Counted from the stretch's first letter, positions 16,913-25,944 are shown. The stretch: 45,377 nucleotides of DNA from Bacillota bacterium (GCA_023435225.1 JAEYRX010000027.1:1-45377), one strand, 5' to 3'. Notes: generated from the sequence alone by a model not told the origin. Translations and numbers: made by a program.

Positions 16913-17716
16913 CTATTTTACAATCTGATTTATTTTTACCAGAGTAGTTAATAAAGATTTTAAGTTGGATAACTCAATCATATTGGGCCCGTCTGATTTA
17001 GCTAAGTCGGGCTGATCATGAACTTCCAAAAAGACCCCGTCTACTCCGGTCGCCACTGCGGCCCGACAGAGATCGGGAACGAATTTCCGGTTTCCTCCCG
17101 AAGCCTTACCTAAGCCCCCTGGTTCTTGAACACTATGGGTACCGTCGAATATAACCGGTACGCCTAAGGAACGCATAATCGGTAGTGAACGCATGTCCAC
17201 CACCAGTTGATGATATCCGAATGATACCCCGCGTTCCGTTAATACGATCTGCCGATTACCGGTGGAATAAACCTTTTCCACGGCATTTCGCATATCTTCC
17301 GGAGCGCTGAATTGTCCCTTCTTGATATTTATGATTCTACCGGTCTTTGCAGCGGCAATAACCAAATCGGTTTGCCGGGATAAAAAAGCCGGTATTTGCA
17401 TAATATCCAAAACTTGAGCCGCTGCTTCCACCTGAGTTATACAATGAATATCGGAAAGCACCGGTAACCCAAATCTTTCTTTAATCTGTTTTAGAATTTG
17501 CAATCCTTCATCTAAGCCCGGTCCCCTGAAAGAATCTCCGGAAGTCCGGTTAGCCTTATCGAAAGATGCTTTAAAAACCAGCTTAATGCCGATTTCTTCG
17601 GTAATTTTTTTCAGTTCAGTCGCCATCATCATCACATGCTCGACTGATTCAATAACACAGGGACCGGCGATTAACAACAACTCTTTTCCAAACAAATCCT
17701 GAATTTTATATTCCAT
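16913..17716 (-). CDS. kdsA: 3-deoxy-8-phosphooctulonate synthase
   Basis: KdsA condenses phosphoenolpyruvate with arabinose-5-phosphate to Kdo-8-phosphate. Signatures are LLIAGPCVIES (about 14-24), KASFDKANRTS (about 49-59), QTDLVIAAAKTGRIINIKKGQF and FDGTHSVQEPGG. The 267 residues are a normal length. It belongs to the kdsB-A-C-D run on this strand. Confidence 0.96.
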   Translation of the reverse strand: MEYKIQDLFGKELLLIAGPCVIESVEHVMMMATELKKITEEIGIKLVFKASFDKANRTSGDSFRGPGLDEGLQILKQIKERFGLPVLSDIHCITQVEAAAQVLDIMQIPAFLSRQTDLVIAAAKTGRIINIKKGQFSAPEDMRNAVEKVYSTGNRQIVLTERGVSFGYHQLVVDMRSLPIMRSLGVPVIFDGTHSVQEPGGLGKASGGNRKFVPDLCRAAVATGVDGVFLEVHDQPDLAKSDGPNMIELSNLKSLLTTLVKINQIVK

Positions 17717-17737
17717 GGAATCCTCCCTAAAAAAGAT

Positions 17738-17825
17738 GTTCTTTGTTCAAAGCTCAATGTTTAATAGATAGATTAATAACTCAAGAAACAATAGCCTTTG
17801 AAACTTTGAACCTTGAACTATTCTT
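17738..17825. repeat. TTGTTCAAAG / CTTTGAAC inverted repeat
   Basis: TTGTTCAAAGCTCAATG near 17743 and CTTTGAAACTTTGAACCTTG near 17796 are imperfect inverted repeats between kdsB and kdsA. They are of the same low-complexity type as 9960-10050. Confidence 0.5.
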
Positions 17826-17828
17826 AAA

Positions 17829-18566
17829 TTACAATTTCTTTCCGCTCTCGCACATTTGCTTGACCCGTTCCCAATCAGCCGGCGTATCAATACCTACCGT
17901 GTCTTGTTTTACTTCCACTACTTTAATCCGGTAACCATTTGATAGAACCCGTAGTTGTTCCAAAGACTCCGTCAACTCCAAGCTGGTCTGCGGCAGATTA
18001 ACATACTTTAATAAAAAATCGCGCCGGTAACCATATAACCCAATATGCTTCCAATATACGGCATGTTCGGTGTTTCGTGGGTAAGGAATAGGCGCCCGGG
18101 AAAAATATAAGGCATTACCTTCTTCATCAATAACGACTTTCACTACCGAAGGTTCCATAATCTGAGTCAAATCAGTCATTCGATGCCTGGCTGTAGACAT
18201 CGGCAACGACGAATCGTCAAGTAAGACCTTAATTATTGAGTCTATCTCTTCTCCGCTTACTAATGGTTCGTCACCCTGAATGTTTATTACAATTTCAGCT
18301 TGTTCGTACCTACGGGCAACTTCGGCGATCCGGTCTGTCCCGGTCGGGTGGTCAATTTTTGTCATCTCCACTTTTCCGCCAAAACTTTGGACCGCTTCAT
18401 ATATCCGGGTATCGTCAGTAGCTACCACTAACTCATCAATTAATTTAGCAGTTTTAGCTCCTTCATAAACCCATTGGACCATCGGCTTCCCCGCTATGGG
18501 AAGTAACGACTTTCCCGGCAACCGAGAAGAATTATATCTGGATGGTATAACACCCAAAACTCTCAA
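17829..18566 (-). CDS. kdsB: CMP-Kdo synthetase (3-deoxy-manno-octulosonate cytidylyltransferase)
   Basis: KdsB activates Kdo with CTP. The 245-residue protein starts with the nucleotidyltransferase motif GVIPSRYNSSRLPGKSLLPIAGKPM (about 5-29). It contains VVATDD, INIQGDEPLV (about 95-104), YFSRAPIPYPR and GLYGYRRDFL, all usual for KdsB. It lies downstream of lpxK and upstream of kdsA. Confidence 0.96.
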   Translation of the reverse strand: MRVLGVIPSRYNSSRLPGKSLLPIAGKPMVQWVYEGAKTAKLIDELVVATDDTRIYEAVQSFGGKVEMTKIDHPTGTDRIAEVARRYEQAEIVINIQGDEPLVSGEEIDSIIKVLLDDSSLPMSTARHRMTDLTQIMEPSVVKVVIDEEGNALYFSRAPIPYPRNTEHAVYWKHIGLYGYRRDFLLKYVNLPQTSLELTESLEQLRVLSNGYRIKVVEVKQDTVGIDTPADWERVKQMCESGKKL

Positions 18567-18614
18567 GAAATGTCATCCTTTCTATAATTGAATTAATAGC
18601 GTAAGCTATTATTT

Positions 18615-18690
18615 AATCCTCTAAATCCTGTTAATCCCGTCTATTAAAACCTTGTTTTAGACAGGATTAACACAGATTAACACGGATTTT
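18615..18690. repeat. GACAGGATTAACACGGATT hairpin repeat, copy 3
   Basis: AATCCTGTTAATCCCGTC on the left and GACAGGATTAACACAGATTA plus ACACGGATTTT on the right form a hairpin between lpxK and kdsB. The right arm has an extra partial duplication of the motif. Confidence 0.75.
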
Positions 18691-18738
18691 AAAATCAATA
18701 ATTATCCAATTATTAATAACCGTTTCATACCGAGTCAA

Positions 18739-19872
18739 TTATTTCTTATTTCTCTTTTTAGCAATATCAGTAATCTTTTGAATTATTGCCGGATCTCCAA
18801 CTTGATAATCCAAACTTAAAACGTAACAATCCAATGCATTTTTACGGAAATAATCAATATAAGGTTCCAACTTTACACCATCTTTGGCTGTTATTATCAG
18901 TTCGGAAAAACCATTTTCAGCTAAAACTTTACTTAGTTCAATAATTTCTTCTTTTTCCCAGCGGTAATGATCCTTATAAGCTTTAAAATATCCTACCTCC
19001 GCCCCCATCTGCTCCAAAGAACCCAAAAATTGACGCGGATTTCCGATTGCGGTAATGGCAGCCACCTTTCTCCCAGCCAAAAATTCCGCCGCTGCTAACA
19101 TTTGTCCTTTTAGATCCGAACCCAAAGGTATTAAGTAAGAAGTTTTCTCCTCCACCACATCTACAAGTACTTGTGGATTGACCTTTATTATATCGGATTT
19201 TAAATCAGATAAAACATTATCAGCTATTTTTTTAGCCCTGGTTAACAAAATAATCTCAGCCCGTTTAAGGCTGGACAGTGGCTCCCGTAAAAACCCCCTA
19301 GGCAATAAATGCCGGTTGCTAAAAGGCTTAGTAGCGTCCAACATAACGATATCAAGTTCCCGGAATAAATTCCAATGTTGAAAACCGTCATCAAGGATAA
19401 AAAGGTCAATCTCCGGAAAAACATGTAAAGCCTTCAAACCGTTTCGATAGCGTTCTCTTCCAACTACAATCGGGGTTTCCGGCAAGAGCTTGGACAATAA
19501 AAAAGGCTCATCACCAATATCTATGGGAGACAATCCCTTTTGAATGGAACTTTTAAAACAAACTCCCACATCTTGTAAATTTCCGCCATAACCTCTGGTG
19601 AGAATAGCCGGAGTAAATCCTTTTTGTTGGATCATTTCGACTAACCAAATTACAGTTGGAGTTTTACCGGTTCCACCTGCAGTAATGTTCCCTACACTAA
19701 TTACGGGAACCGGAAGTTTATTTCTACGAGTGAACCGGAAAGTCAGCTTTAATAATAGCAAATAAATAAACTCTAATAAATTCAATATTAAACGGACCAA
19801 AAAATTAATTAGTCCCGGTTCATCCGTTGTAATAACTCTAAACAAATAAGCCTGTAATGTCTTCCCGGTCAT
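18739..19872 (-). CDS. lpxK: Tetraacyldisaccharide 4'-kinase
   Basis: LpxK phosphorylates the lipid A disaccharide at position 4' at the inner face of the cytoplasmic membrane. An N-terminal membrane-associated helix (about 24-44, FLVRLILNLLEFIYLLLLKL) precedes VPVISVGNITAGGTGKTP (55-72, the Walker A loop), TRGYGG (about 92-97) and LDDGFQHW (about 160-167). The length of 377 residues is slightly above average. Its start overlaps the waaA stop by four bases, so the genes are translationally coupled. Confidence 0.94.
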   Translation of the reverse strand: MTGKTLQAYLFRVITTDEPGLINFLVRLILNLLEFIYLLLLKLTFRFTRRNKLPVPVISVGNITAGGTGKTPTVIWLVEMIQQKGFTPAILTRGYGGNLQDVGVCFKSSIQKGLSPIDIGDEPFLLSKLLPETPIVVGRERYRNGLKALHVFPEIDLFILDDGFQHWNLFRELDIVMLDATKPFSNRHLLPRGFLREPLSSLKRAEIILLTRAKKIADNVLSDLKSDIIKVNPQVLVDVVEEKTSYLIPLGSDLKGQMLAAAEFLAGRKVAAITAIGNPRQFLGSLEQMGAEVGYFKAYKDHYRWEKEEIIELSKVLAENGFSELIITAKDGVKLEPYIDYFRKNALDCYVLSLDYQVGDPAIIQKITDIAKKRNKK

Positions 19873-21176
19873 GATTCCTTATTATCCACCAATTTTTTTA
19901 ATAATTCAATGCTATTCCCGGCAGCTCCCCGATTGGTTAAAACAGCATTTTTAGCATTGGAGGCCCTATTTTGATATAATACCGGATCAGCCAGCAATTC
20001 TTTTAACTTTAAAGTCAATTCTTTAGCATTATGAACGGTGAACCCCGCATCAACTTCTTCTAAAAGACCTTTGCTTTCCCGGAAATTATCCATATAAGGA
20101 CCGTAAATTACCGGTTTTCCCTGAGCCGCTGCTTCCAAAATATTATGACCGGCAATGCCATTCATCTTAATTAAACTCCCGCCTACAAAAACCAGATCGG
20201 CGACGGCATATACCAGACTTAATTCGCCATAAGTGTCTAACAATAAAACCTGACTATTTACTTTCGTTTTACCGGAAGATCGCTTGCAAAAAGAGAGCTT
20301 GTTTTCGTTAAGCAGGGCGGCCACCTCATCAGCCCGCTCCGAATGCCGCGGCGCTAAAATTAAAAAACAAGGTGTCTCTAAACGCAAGTTTTGAAAAGCT
20401 TCAATTATTATTTCTTCCTCTCCCCGGTGGGTGCTGCCGGCTGTTAAAATCAGCATCCCCGGTTTTAGGCGATATTGTTGACGGAAGAGATTCAATTGTT
20501 CATCGCTATAGACCGGATAATCCTGATCAAATTTAACATTGCCGGAAACCATAATTCTTTCCAGCGGGGCTCCGATCTCTCCAATCCGGTTGGCATCTTC
20601 AACAGACTGCATAATAAACAAATCAATTTGTTGAAAAATGTTTTTTATAAACCCGGAAAATCTCAGGTAATTTTTATAAGAACGGTCGCTAATTCGGCCA
20701 TTAGCCAAGGCTACCTTAGCTCCAAATCCTTTCGCATATCTAACGGCATTAGGCCAAAGTTCACTCTCTACTAAAATCAAAATTTCCGGATGAATTTTTT
20801 TAACAAATCTGCGCATTAAAATAGGGATTTCCAGTGGGAAGAAAGTTATCAAAGCCATATCCTCAAGTTTTTGAGTGGCAATTAGAAAGCCGGCCGGAGT
20901 AGTCGTTGTAAAAACAACTTTATATTCAGGGAGAACTTCTTTTATTTCCCGAATAAGACTGGCTGCCACCATGGTTTCTCCAACCGATACTGCTTGAATC
21001 CAAATAACCTTCTTCCCTTTTAACTCTTCAACTTCAGACTGAGAAAAATTATTAAAATAGCGCAGTACCGGCCTTCTTAACAACAAATTGCGCATAATAA
21101 AGTACGGCGCTATAAAAATAGCAGCAAATAATACCAGGATATTATAGATAAAATAACTTATTTTCCACTTCGCCAC
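19869..21176 (-). CDS. waaA: Kdo transferase (3-deoxy-D-manno-octulosonic acid transferase)
   Basis: WaaA (KdtA) attaches Kdo from CMP-Kdo to the lipid A precursor. The 435 residues begin with a membrane anchor (YNILVLFAAIFIAPYFIM), then IWIQAVSVGE (about 55-64) and EILILVESELWPN (about 119-131), with the conserved Glu. The GT-B C-terminal half has LTAGSTHRGEEE, FVGGSLIKMNGIAGHNILEAAA and GKPVIYGPYMDNF. It overlaps both neighbours, the DUF374 gene and lpxK, confirming one operon. Confidence 0.95.
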   Translation of the reverse strand: MAKWKISYFIYNILVLFAAIFIAPYFIMRNLLLRRPVLRYFNNFSQSEVEELKGKKVIWIQAVSVGETMVAASLIREIKEVLPEYKVVFTTTTPAGFLIATQKLEDMALITFFPLEIPILMRRFVKKIHPEILILVESELWPNAVRYAKGFGAKVALANGRISDRSYKNYLRFSGFIKNIFQQIDLFIMQSVEDANRIGEIGAPLERIMVSGNVKFDQDYPVYSDEQLNLFRQQYRLKPGMLILTAGSTHRGEEEIIIEAFQNLRLETPCFLILAPRHSERADEVAALLNENKLSFCKRSSGKTKVNSQVLLLDTYGELSLVYAVADLVFVGGSLIKMNGIAGHNILEAAAQGKPVIYGPYMDNFRESKGLLEEVDAGFTVHNAKELTLKLKELLADPVLYQNRASNAKNAVLTNRGAAGNSIELLKKLVDNKES

Positions 21177-21835
21177 TGCTGCAAAACCTCTTCCCCGCGC
21201 CGGTTTGCTTCATGAATAGCATCCTGAAGTCGTTTCTTTTCAATTTCTAGATTTTCATCGGTTAATTCAGCAGTTACCTTGATGGGTTCTCCAAAATAGG
21301 CTACGCATCTGGCAAAAGGCTTGGGGATAACAAATTTATCCCAGGCCTCCTCCGCCACCCATTTTCGGTCAAAAACAAATGCCAGCGGTATTAGAGGCGC
21401 ACCGGTTTTTTGGGATAAATAAATTCCTCCAGGTTCAATATGATAAATAGGTCCCTGGGCATCCGGAGTTATAGCCATTCCCGCTCCTTGACGTAAAACC
21501 CTCATTAATTCAATAAGGCTGCGGACTCCTCCTCTGGTACTTGAACCTCTAATGATTTTCCACCCAAAACGCCTCATAATTGAACTTGATATCTCACCGT
21601 CCCGGTGCAGACTGGAAAGGATATAATAACCGCATCCCCTAAAAAAATAAAAACCGATTAACTGCTGCCCATGCCAGGTATTAATGATAAACCCCTCTTT
21701 ACCAAGGAATTCGTCTATTTGTTCTCTACCAATTATGCGAAAACGGATACTGCGTCCTAATAACCAGACTATAAAGGTAATTAGTATAATTTGTACTTTA
21801 AATTTAAAGCTATTTTGTTTTATTTTAGAACTCAT
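21158..21835 (-). CDS. DUF374 / lysophospholipid acyltransferase-family protein
   Basis: This protein of about 225 residues has a hydrophobic segment (VQIILITFIVWLLG), NTWHGQQL as the acyltransferase-like H-block, SSLHRDGEISSSIMRRFGW, RGSSTRGGVRSL and TPDAQGPIYHIEPGGIYLSQKTGAPLIP. These are the marks of the DUF374 branch of the LPLAT superfamily, often found beside waaA and lpxK and thought to acylate lipid A in place of LpxL. It is the first gene of the Kdo/lipid A operon. A start 36 bases further upstream would use an ATG created by the adjacent repeat element, so MSSKIKQNS is preferred. Confidence 0.85.
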   Translation of the reverse strand: MSSKIKQNSFKFKVQIILITFIVWLLGRSIRFRIIGREQIDEFLGKEGFIINTWHGQQLIGFYFFRGCGYYILSSLHRDGEISSSIMRRFGWKIIRGSSTRGGVRSLIELMRVLRQGAGMAITPDAQGPIYHIEPGGIYLSQKTGAPLIPLAFVFDRKWVAEEAWDKFVIPKPFARCVAYFGEPIKVTAELTDENLEIEKKRLQDAIHEANRRGEEVLQQWRSGK

Positions 21836-21857
21836 ATTAAATGGTTTTCTCCTTTTT

Positions 21858-21958
21858 ATACCAAGTTGCATTCAAAGTGCAACTATAAATTACGTTCCCT
21901 CCGCAGTTTCACAGCGTTCCACGCAAAAGTTGCACTATTATTGAATGCAACTTGGTAT
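21858..21958. repeat. 101-bp MITE-like element with perfect 18-bp ends
   Basis: ATACCAAGTTGCATTCAA (21858-21875) and TTGAATGCAACTTGGTAT (21941-21958) are perfect inverted repeats, with a second pair AGTGCAAC / GTTGCACT just inside. It is non-coding and sits directly upstream of the Kdo/lipid A operon. Confidence 0.85.
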
Positions 21959-22214
21959 TAATCCAAAAAAATAAACCCTTATTGCTAAATACGCATTACT
22001 ATGGGTATAAATATAAACGAAGTTGGTTTTTTCTTAAGCAAACCGCATTTTTTATTTTACCATAATCAATTTACAATGTTAAGTACGTTTATCACAGGAT
22101 AATTTGCGTTACAACCGAACTTAAGTTTATCAATACTTCCGCTTGACTGAATAATAATGGTAAATTATAATGAGGCAAAAAAAAGAGCGTAATATTTTTA
22201 TTCGGAGCAAAATT

Positions 22215-22556
22215 ATGAATTGCTTAAATTGTGGATTTGAGGTAGAACCCGAAGATTCGGTCTGTAAAAATTGTAAGCAAAATCCCCGAATCTCAATTCT
22301 GCCTCCGGAAGAAAACGAAAATTTTACGGGACTTACTATTGAACAAGATTTAAATAATCAGCAAAAAGAATTTAACCATAATGATCCTCGTATTTTTATC
22401 CGCCGTATTCAATTCGGTACTGGTAAAAACAATTTCCTTTTCTATTTTTTTATAGCGATCATGTTACTATTACTGGCGGTAATCGCCTTACCATTATTTT
22501 TAGTGATTATAGGGTTGTTTTTAATTAGTATGGTTTTTGGAAAAAGAAATCATTAA
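22215..22556 (+). CDS. Zinc-ribbon, single-span membrane protein
   Basis: This 113-residue protein starts MNCLNCGFEVEPEDSVCKNCKQ, a four-cysteine CxxC...CxxC zinc ribbon. A polar linker follows, then a strongly hydrophobic C-terminal region (about 78-105, NNFLFYFFIAIMLLLLAVIALPLFLVII-like) predicted to span the membrane once or as a hairpin. GGAG lies seven bases before this ATG, better than any upstream choice. Similar zinc-ribbon membrane proteins are common in Firmicutes and have no defined function. It is monocistronic. Confidence 0.75.
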   Translation: MNCLNCGFEVEPEDSVCKNCKQNPRISILPPEENENFTGLTIEQDLNNQQKEFNHNDPRIFIRRIQFGTGKNNFLFYFFIAIMLLLLAVIALPLFLVIIGLFLISMVFGKRNH

Positions 22557-22563
22557 AATAAAA

Positions 22564-22614
22564 AGGCTAAAGCATCATGATCCACCCAGTAATGCCTAAG
22601 CCTCCCTATTTTTG
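22564..22614 (+). terminator. Probable terminator after the zinc-ribbon gene
   Basis: AGGCTAAAGCAT (22564-22575) and ATGCCTAAGCCT (22592-22603) pair at 10 of 12 positions, followed by CCCTATTTTT. The T-run is offset, so this call is moderate. Confidence 0.55.
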
Positions 22615-22731
22615 AAAATAAAATTATTTAAAACAAATCATTCAGCCTGATTATTTTGATCTAAGACCCCGCCTCTTGTGTCTCCGCCCCGCCCGGGGCA
22701 GAGATAACCACAATGATTCCGTGTAATAAGG

Positions 22732-22813
22732 CTGCGGAGGATTAGCTGTTCCCTGTCCCCGAGCGGGGAAAGGTGGCCGTCAGGCCGGATAGGGGTCGTC
22801 ACCCAAATTGCGT
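22732..22813. repeat. GC-rich interspersed repeat, copy 2
   Basis: The same succession of blocks as 2009-2090: CTGCGGAG, CCTGTCCCCGAGCGGGG, AAAGGTGGCCGTCAGGCCGG, GGGTC and CCCAAATT. It is downstream of the GT39 gene. A short GC-rich palindrome (CCCCGCCCGGGGC) precedes it at about 22687. Confidence 0.7.
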
Positions 22814-22837
22814 ATTAAGAGTTCCCAATTACCTATA

Positions 22838-24382
22838 TTAATCGGTAACTCCCGGACCATATGGCAAAGGATAACCTTTAAATCCTTTGGCCAAATAAAT
22901 TAGTAATACCATATCTACTCTACCATTTCGATAAATATTGATGGGAGCTAATTTTGTAATTGAATCAAAATAGGGAGCTAATTTATGATCGGCTCCTTTT
23001 TCTTCACTAATAATTAAAGCCGTTTTATTAATGTAAGCTGACTGATCATGAAGAAACACAAAATGATGTGGTTCGCGACTCAAACAGAGAACCGGTAATT
23101 TCCCACCTAAGGTATAATCATATTTACCGGCTTCTATCCAGTGAGTAGTAGCGACAAAGCCCGGCGCTGCAGGAGCCGGAGGCAGCAAACCACGCTTTTG
23201 TAATTCTTTCGGCAACTGTGGCCAATCAATTAATTCTATCGAAGGATCCCCATTAGTAAACCAACCGGGCCTTATATCCTTAACCCAACCGGTTACGGTA
23301 TGACTAACAAGTACTCCCACAAAAAGGATTAACGCCAAAGCCGATACGGTTAGCCAAGTATAAGTAGATTTGGATTTATGGGGCAATCGCTTACTGGTCC
23401 AACGTCCTAATAAAGGAAAGACCATAAGGTATCCAGGCGCTTGCCAATGTGGTAGTCCCGATCTTCCCCATAAAGTAATAACAGTAAATAACATGATGGG
23501 GCCAAGGGCTAAACAGCAGAGAAACCAAGTCTTATCCCGGTCGGTAATTTCATTTTCGCCATTGGCTGGCCCATCTTTGAGACCATTTAACAGTTGCCAA
23601 ACCAATGGTATCCAAATCCAAGGTAATACCCAAATCATTTGTCCAACAATATTTAGCAGCATTTGATCCGGGAAAAAACCTTTAGCGGCTCCCCGGACTC
23701 CTTGAAAAGTAAATGAAATCCAATCATGCTGTATGTTCCAAATGATGACAGGTATAAATACAATGGCTGCTATTATTACCGTAATATAGGGACCTGGTTT
23801 AAGCAGCAAATATCGCCATTTGCGAGCCGTAAGAATGAAAAACAAGCCTCCGATTAAAACAAAAGCCGCATGATATTTGCTTAGCATTCCCAGACCGATT
23901 AACAAACCGCAGAGAATCCATAACCCAATGGACTTTCCCTTATCCGGCGGAAACAATAATTTTATTAACACAAATACCGCCGCCATCATAAAAAACATCA
24001 ACGGACCATCCGGTAAAAGCCAAGTACCGGTACTCACGCTAAAGACCGCCGCCAGATTAAGAGTAAGCGCAGCATAAAAACCGGCTTTACGGTCAAAGAG
24101 TTGCGACGTCACAGCATACATCAGCCAGGTAGTTCCGGCAAACAACAAAATAAATGGTAACCGTAGAATAATCGGAGACTCACTCCCGGTTAACCAAGCG
24201 GTAAAATGAATAATCCAAAAATGCAAGGGAGGATGTTCGAAATAACTTAAACTCAATTTCCGGGATATGGCGGCTACATAAAACTCATCCACTACCAGAC
24301 TGATAGTAGAGGCAAAAATTAATCTAGCGATGATGCCAATGATAATTAATAACGAAATATTAAGAGGAAGCCGTTTTTTCAT
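22838..24382 (-). CDS. GT39-type membrane glycosyltransferase (ArnT/PMT-like)
   Basis: This 514-residue multi-span membrane protein has the pattern of dolichyl/undecaprenyl-phosphate-sugar transferases. A first helix is followed by a periplasmic loop with VVDEFYVAAISRKL (about 30-43, the catalytic-type Asp-Glu) and YFEHPPLHFW (about 47-56). About ten hydrophobic segments and a hydrophilic C-terminal domain follow. Such enzymes move a sugar from a polyprenyl carrier to lipid A, proteins or glycans outside the membrane. The GT2 gene just upstream would make the polyprenyl-sugar donor. Lipid A is a plausible acceptor since LPS genes are next door, but this is inference. Confidence 0.82.
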   Translation of the reverse strand: MKKRLPLNISLLIIIGIIARLIFASTISLVVDEFYVAAISRKLSLSYFEHPPLHFWIIHFTAWLTGSESPIILRLPFILLFAGTTWLMYAVTSQLFDRKAGFYAALTLNLAAVFSVSTGTWLLPDGPLMFFMMAAVFVLIKLLFPPDKGKSIGLWILCGLLIGLGMLSKYHAAFVLIGGLFFILTARKWRYLLLKPGPYITVIIAAIVFIPVIIWNIQHDWISFTFQGVRGAAKGFFPDQMLLNIVGQMIWVLPWIWIPLVWQLLNGLKDGPANGENEITDRDKTWFLCCLALGPIMLFTVITLWGRSGLPHWQAPGYLMVFPLLGRWTSKRLPHKSKSTYTWLTVSALALILFVGVLVSHTVTGWVKDIRPGWFTNGDPSIELIDWPQLPKELQKRGLLPPAPAAPGFVATTHWIEAGKYDYTLGGKLPVLCLSREPHHFVFLHDQSAYINKTALIISEEKGADHKLAPYFDSITKLAPINIYRNGRVDMVLLIYLAKGFKGYPLPYGPGVTD

Positions 24383-24433
24383 TAAGATCTCCTTGGAATT
24401 AACTATGCATCAATTCTTGTTTAATCTTCGGGT

Positions 24434-25165
24434 TTATTTACCCTTGGCTCGATTTAATTCTTTACCATAGTTTAAACGTAGCATAGGCACCGTCAATAGC
24501 GCTTCCAAAAATATTTTTTTGGACATTTTCGATTTCCCAGCCATTCGATCTTCAAAAATAATAGGTACTTCCGTAATCCTAAACCCTTTTAAATAGGCGC
24601 GATAGGTTAGTTCAATCTGAAAACAATAACCGTTGGATTTAACTTGATCCAAATTAATAGTTTCCAATACCTTACGGCGGAAACATTTAAATCCTCCCGT
24701 TAAATCACGGACCGGTATCTTCAAAAAAATACGGGAATAAAGACTACCGCCACGGCTGATAAATTTCCTTATTAGACTCCAGTTTTCCACTCCGCCACCA
24801 GGTACATACCGGCTCCCCAAAACCAAGTCACATGATTGAGCTGCTTTAAGCATCTCCGGCAGATACTTAGGATTATGAGAAAAATCGGCATCCATCTCAA
24901 AAACAAATTCATAATTCCGTTCAAGCGCCCATTTGAAGCCGGTAATATAAGCCGTGCCCAGACCAAGTTTGCCCGAACGTTCCAATAAAAAAAGACGTCC
25001 ATTATACTTAGTGGATATTAATTCGTTAATAAATTTTCCTGTTCCGTCCGGTGAATTATCATCCACAACCAGTACATGAATATCTGGGACTGCCTGATAA
25101 ATAAGGGGTAATAGTTCACCAATATTGTTAAGTTCGTTATAGGTCGGAATAATAACCAGTTTCAT
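24434..25165 (-). CDS. Polyprenol-phosphate mannosyltransferase-like GT2
   Basis: This 243-residue GT-A enzyme starts MKLVIIPTYNELNNIGELLP and has LVVDDNSPDGTG (about 32-43), FEMDADFSHNP (about 90-100, the DxD site), GSRYVPGGGVENW and DLTGGFKCFRR, all hallmarks of dolichol-phosphate-mannose synthase (DPM1) homologues without the C-terminal membrane helices. It transfers a sugar from NDP-sugar to a polyprenyl phosphate on the cytoplasmic side. It is 51 bp upstream of the GT39 gene on the same strand and should be co-transcribed with it. Confidence 0.88.
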   Translation of the reverse strand: MKLVIIPTYNELNNIGELLPLIYQAVPDIHVLVVDDNSPDGTGKFINELISTKYNGRLFLLERSGKLGLGTAYITGFKWALERNYEFVFEMDADFSHNPKYLPEMLKAAQSCDLVLGSRYVPGGGVENWSLIRKFISRGGSLYSRIFLKIPVRDLTGGFKCFRRKVLETINLDQVKSNGYCFQIELTYRAYLKGFRITEVPIIFEDRMAGKSKMSKKIFLEALLTVPMLRLNYGKELNRAKGK

Positions 25166-25501
25166 CTTTAGCCTCCATTTTACATCTTTAAGGAATGAAA
25201 GTTTAATTTAATTCGAAAATAATTAATTAAGGGAGTTTAATAATTACCATCATTAGTTTTTGATTATAGCAGACAATGTTATCGATACTTGTTGATTACA
25301 ACATTCGGCAAAAACTTATAAATCCGAATTAATATTAATTAAAATTCCTAAAATGTAGTCAAATTACCTAAATTGCACAAATGTTATTATATATTACCCC
25401 TATTTAAAAAGCAATACAGCCATTTATCATGTAATAGATTATTAATTCTATAAAATTAAAAATTTTTATATTACACATGTTTTTAAACGTAATGGTAATA
25501 A

Positions 25502-25530
25502 TAGACTCCTATTTATTTCTATGATAAAAT
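25502..25530 (+). promoter_or_regulatory. Promoter of the ArnE-like transporter gene
   Basis: TAGACT, 17 bases, TAAAAT, about 45 bases before the start codon at 25576. Confidence 0.55.
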
Positions 25531-25575
25531 ATATTGAATTAAAAAATCATTTATCGATATTTTAAGGAGCAATAG

Positions 25576-25944
25576 ATGGCTAAATGGATTATCCAAATTA
25601 TAATAGCCCTAACACTTGGAGTTTTCGGCCAACTTTTCTTAAAAGAAGGAACTACCAACCTTAATATATCCGTAAGTGGAATAACCGGTCCACTACTGCT
25701 TGTCTGGCGAATGATTACAAATCCTAATATTTTCATCGGCCTAGTTTGTTATGGCGTTTCTTCTATATTTTGGATTTTGGTCTTAAAAGAAAAAGAATTA
25801 TCTCTGGTTTATCCGATGATTGCCAGTGGGTACATATTAGTAGTCCTTTTCTCCTGGTTAATTAGGCACGAACCGGTTTCACCAACCCGCTGGTTGGGAA
25901 CGATAGTAATCACACTGGGAGTTATTTTGATTTCTCGCAGCTAA
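25576..25944 (+). CDS. Small EamA/SMR-type transporter (ArnE-like)
   Basis: This 122-residue protein has four hydrophobic helices (about 4-20, 38-58, 66-88, 100-120), with GQLFLKEG near residue 17 and SLVYPMIASGYILVVLFSWL in the third helix, typical of the small multidrug resistance/EamA fold. ArnE/ArnF-like members flip undecaprenyl-phosphate-linked sugars across the membrane. It is divergent from the GT2/GT39 pair, and the three together resemble the last steps of sugar attachment to the cell surface. AAGGAG precedes the ATG. Confidence 0.8.
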   Translation: MAKWIIQIIIALTLGVFGQLFLKEGTTNLNISVSGITGPLLLVWRMITNPNIFIGLVCYGVSSIFWILVLKEKELSLVYPMIASGYILVVLFSWLIRHEPVSPTRWLGTIVITLGVILISRS

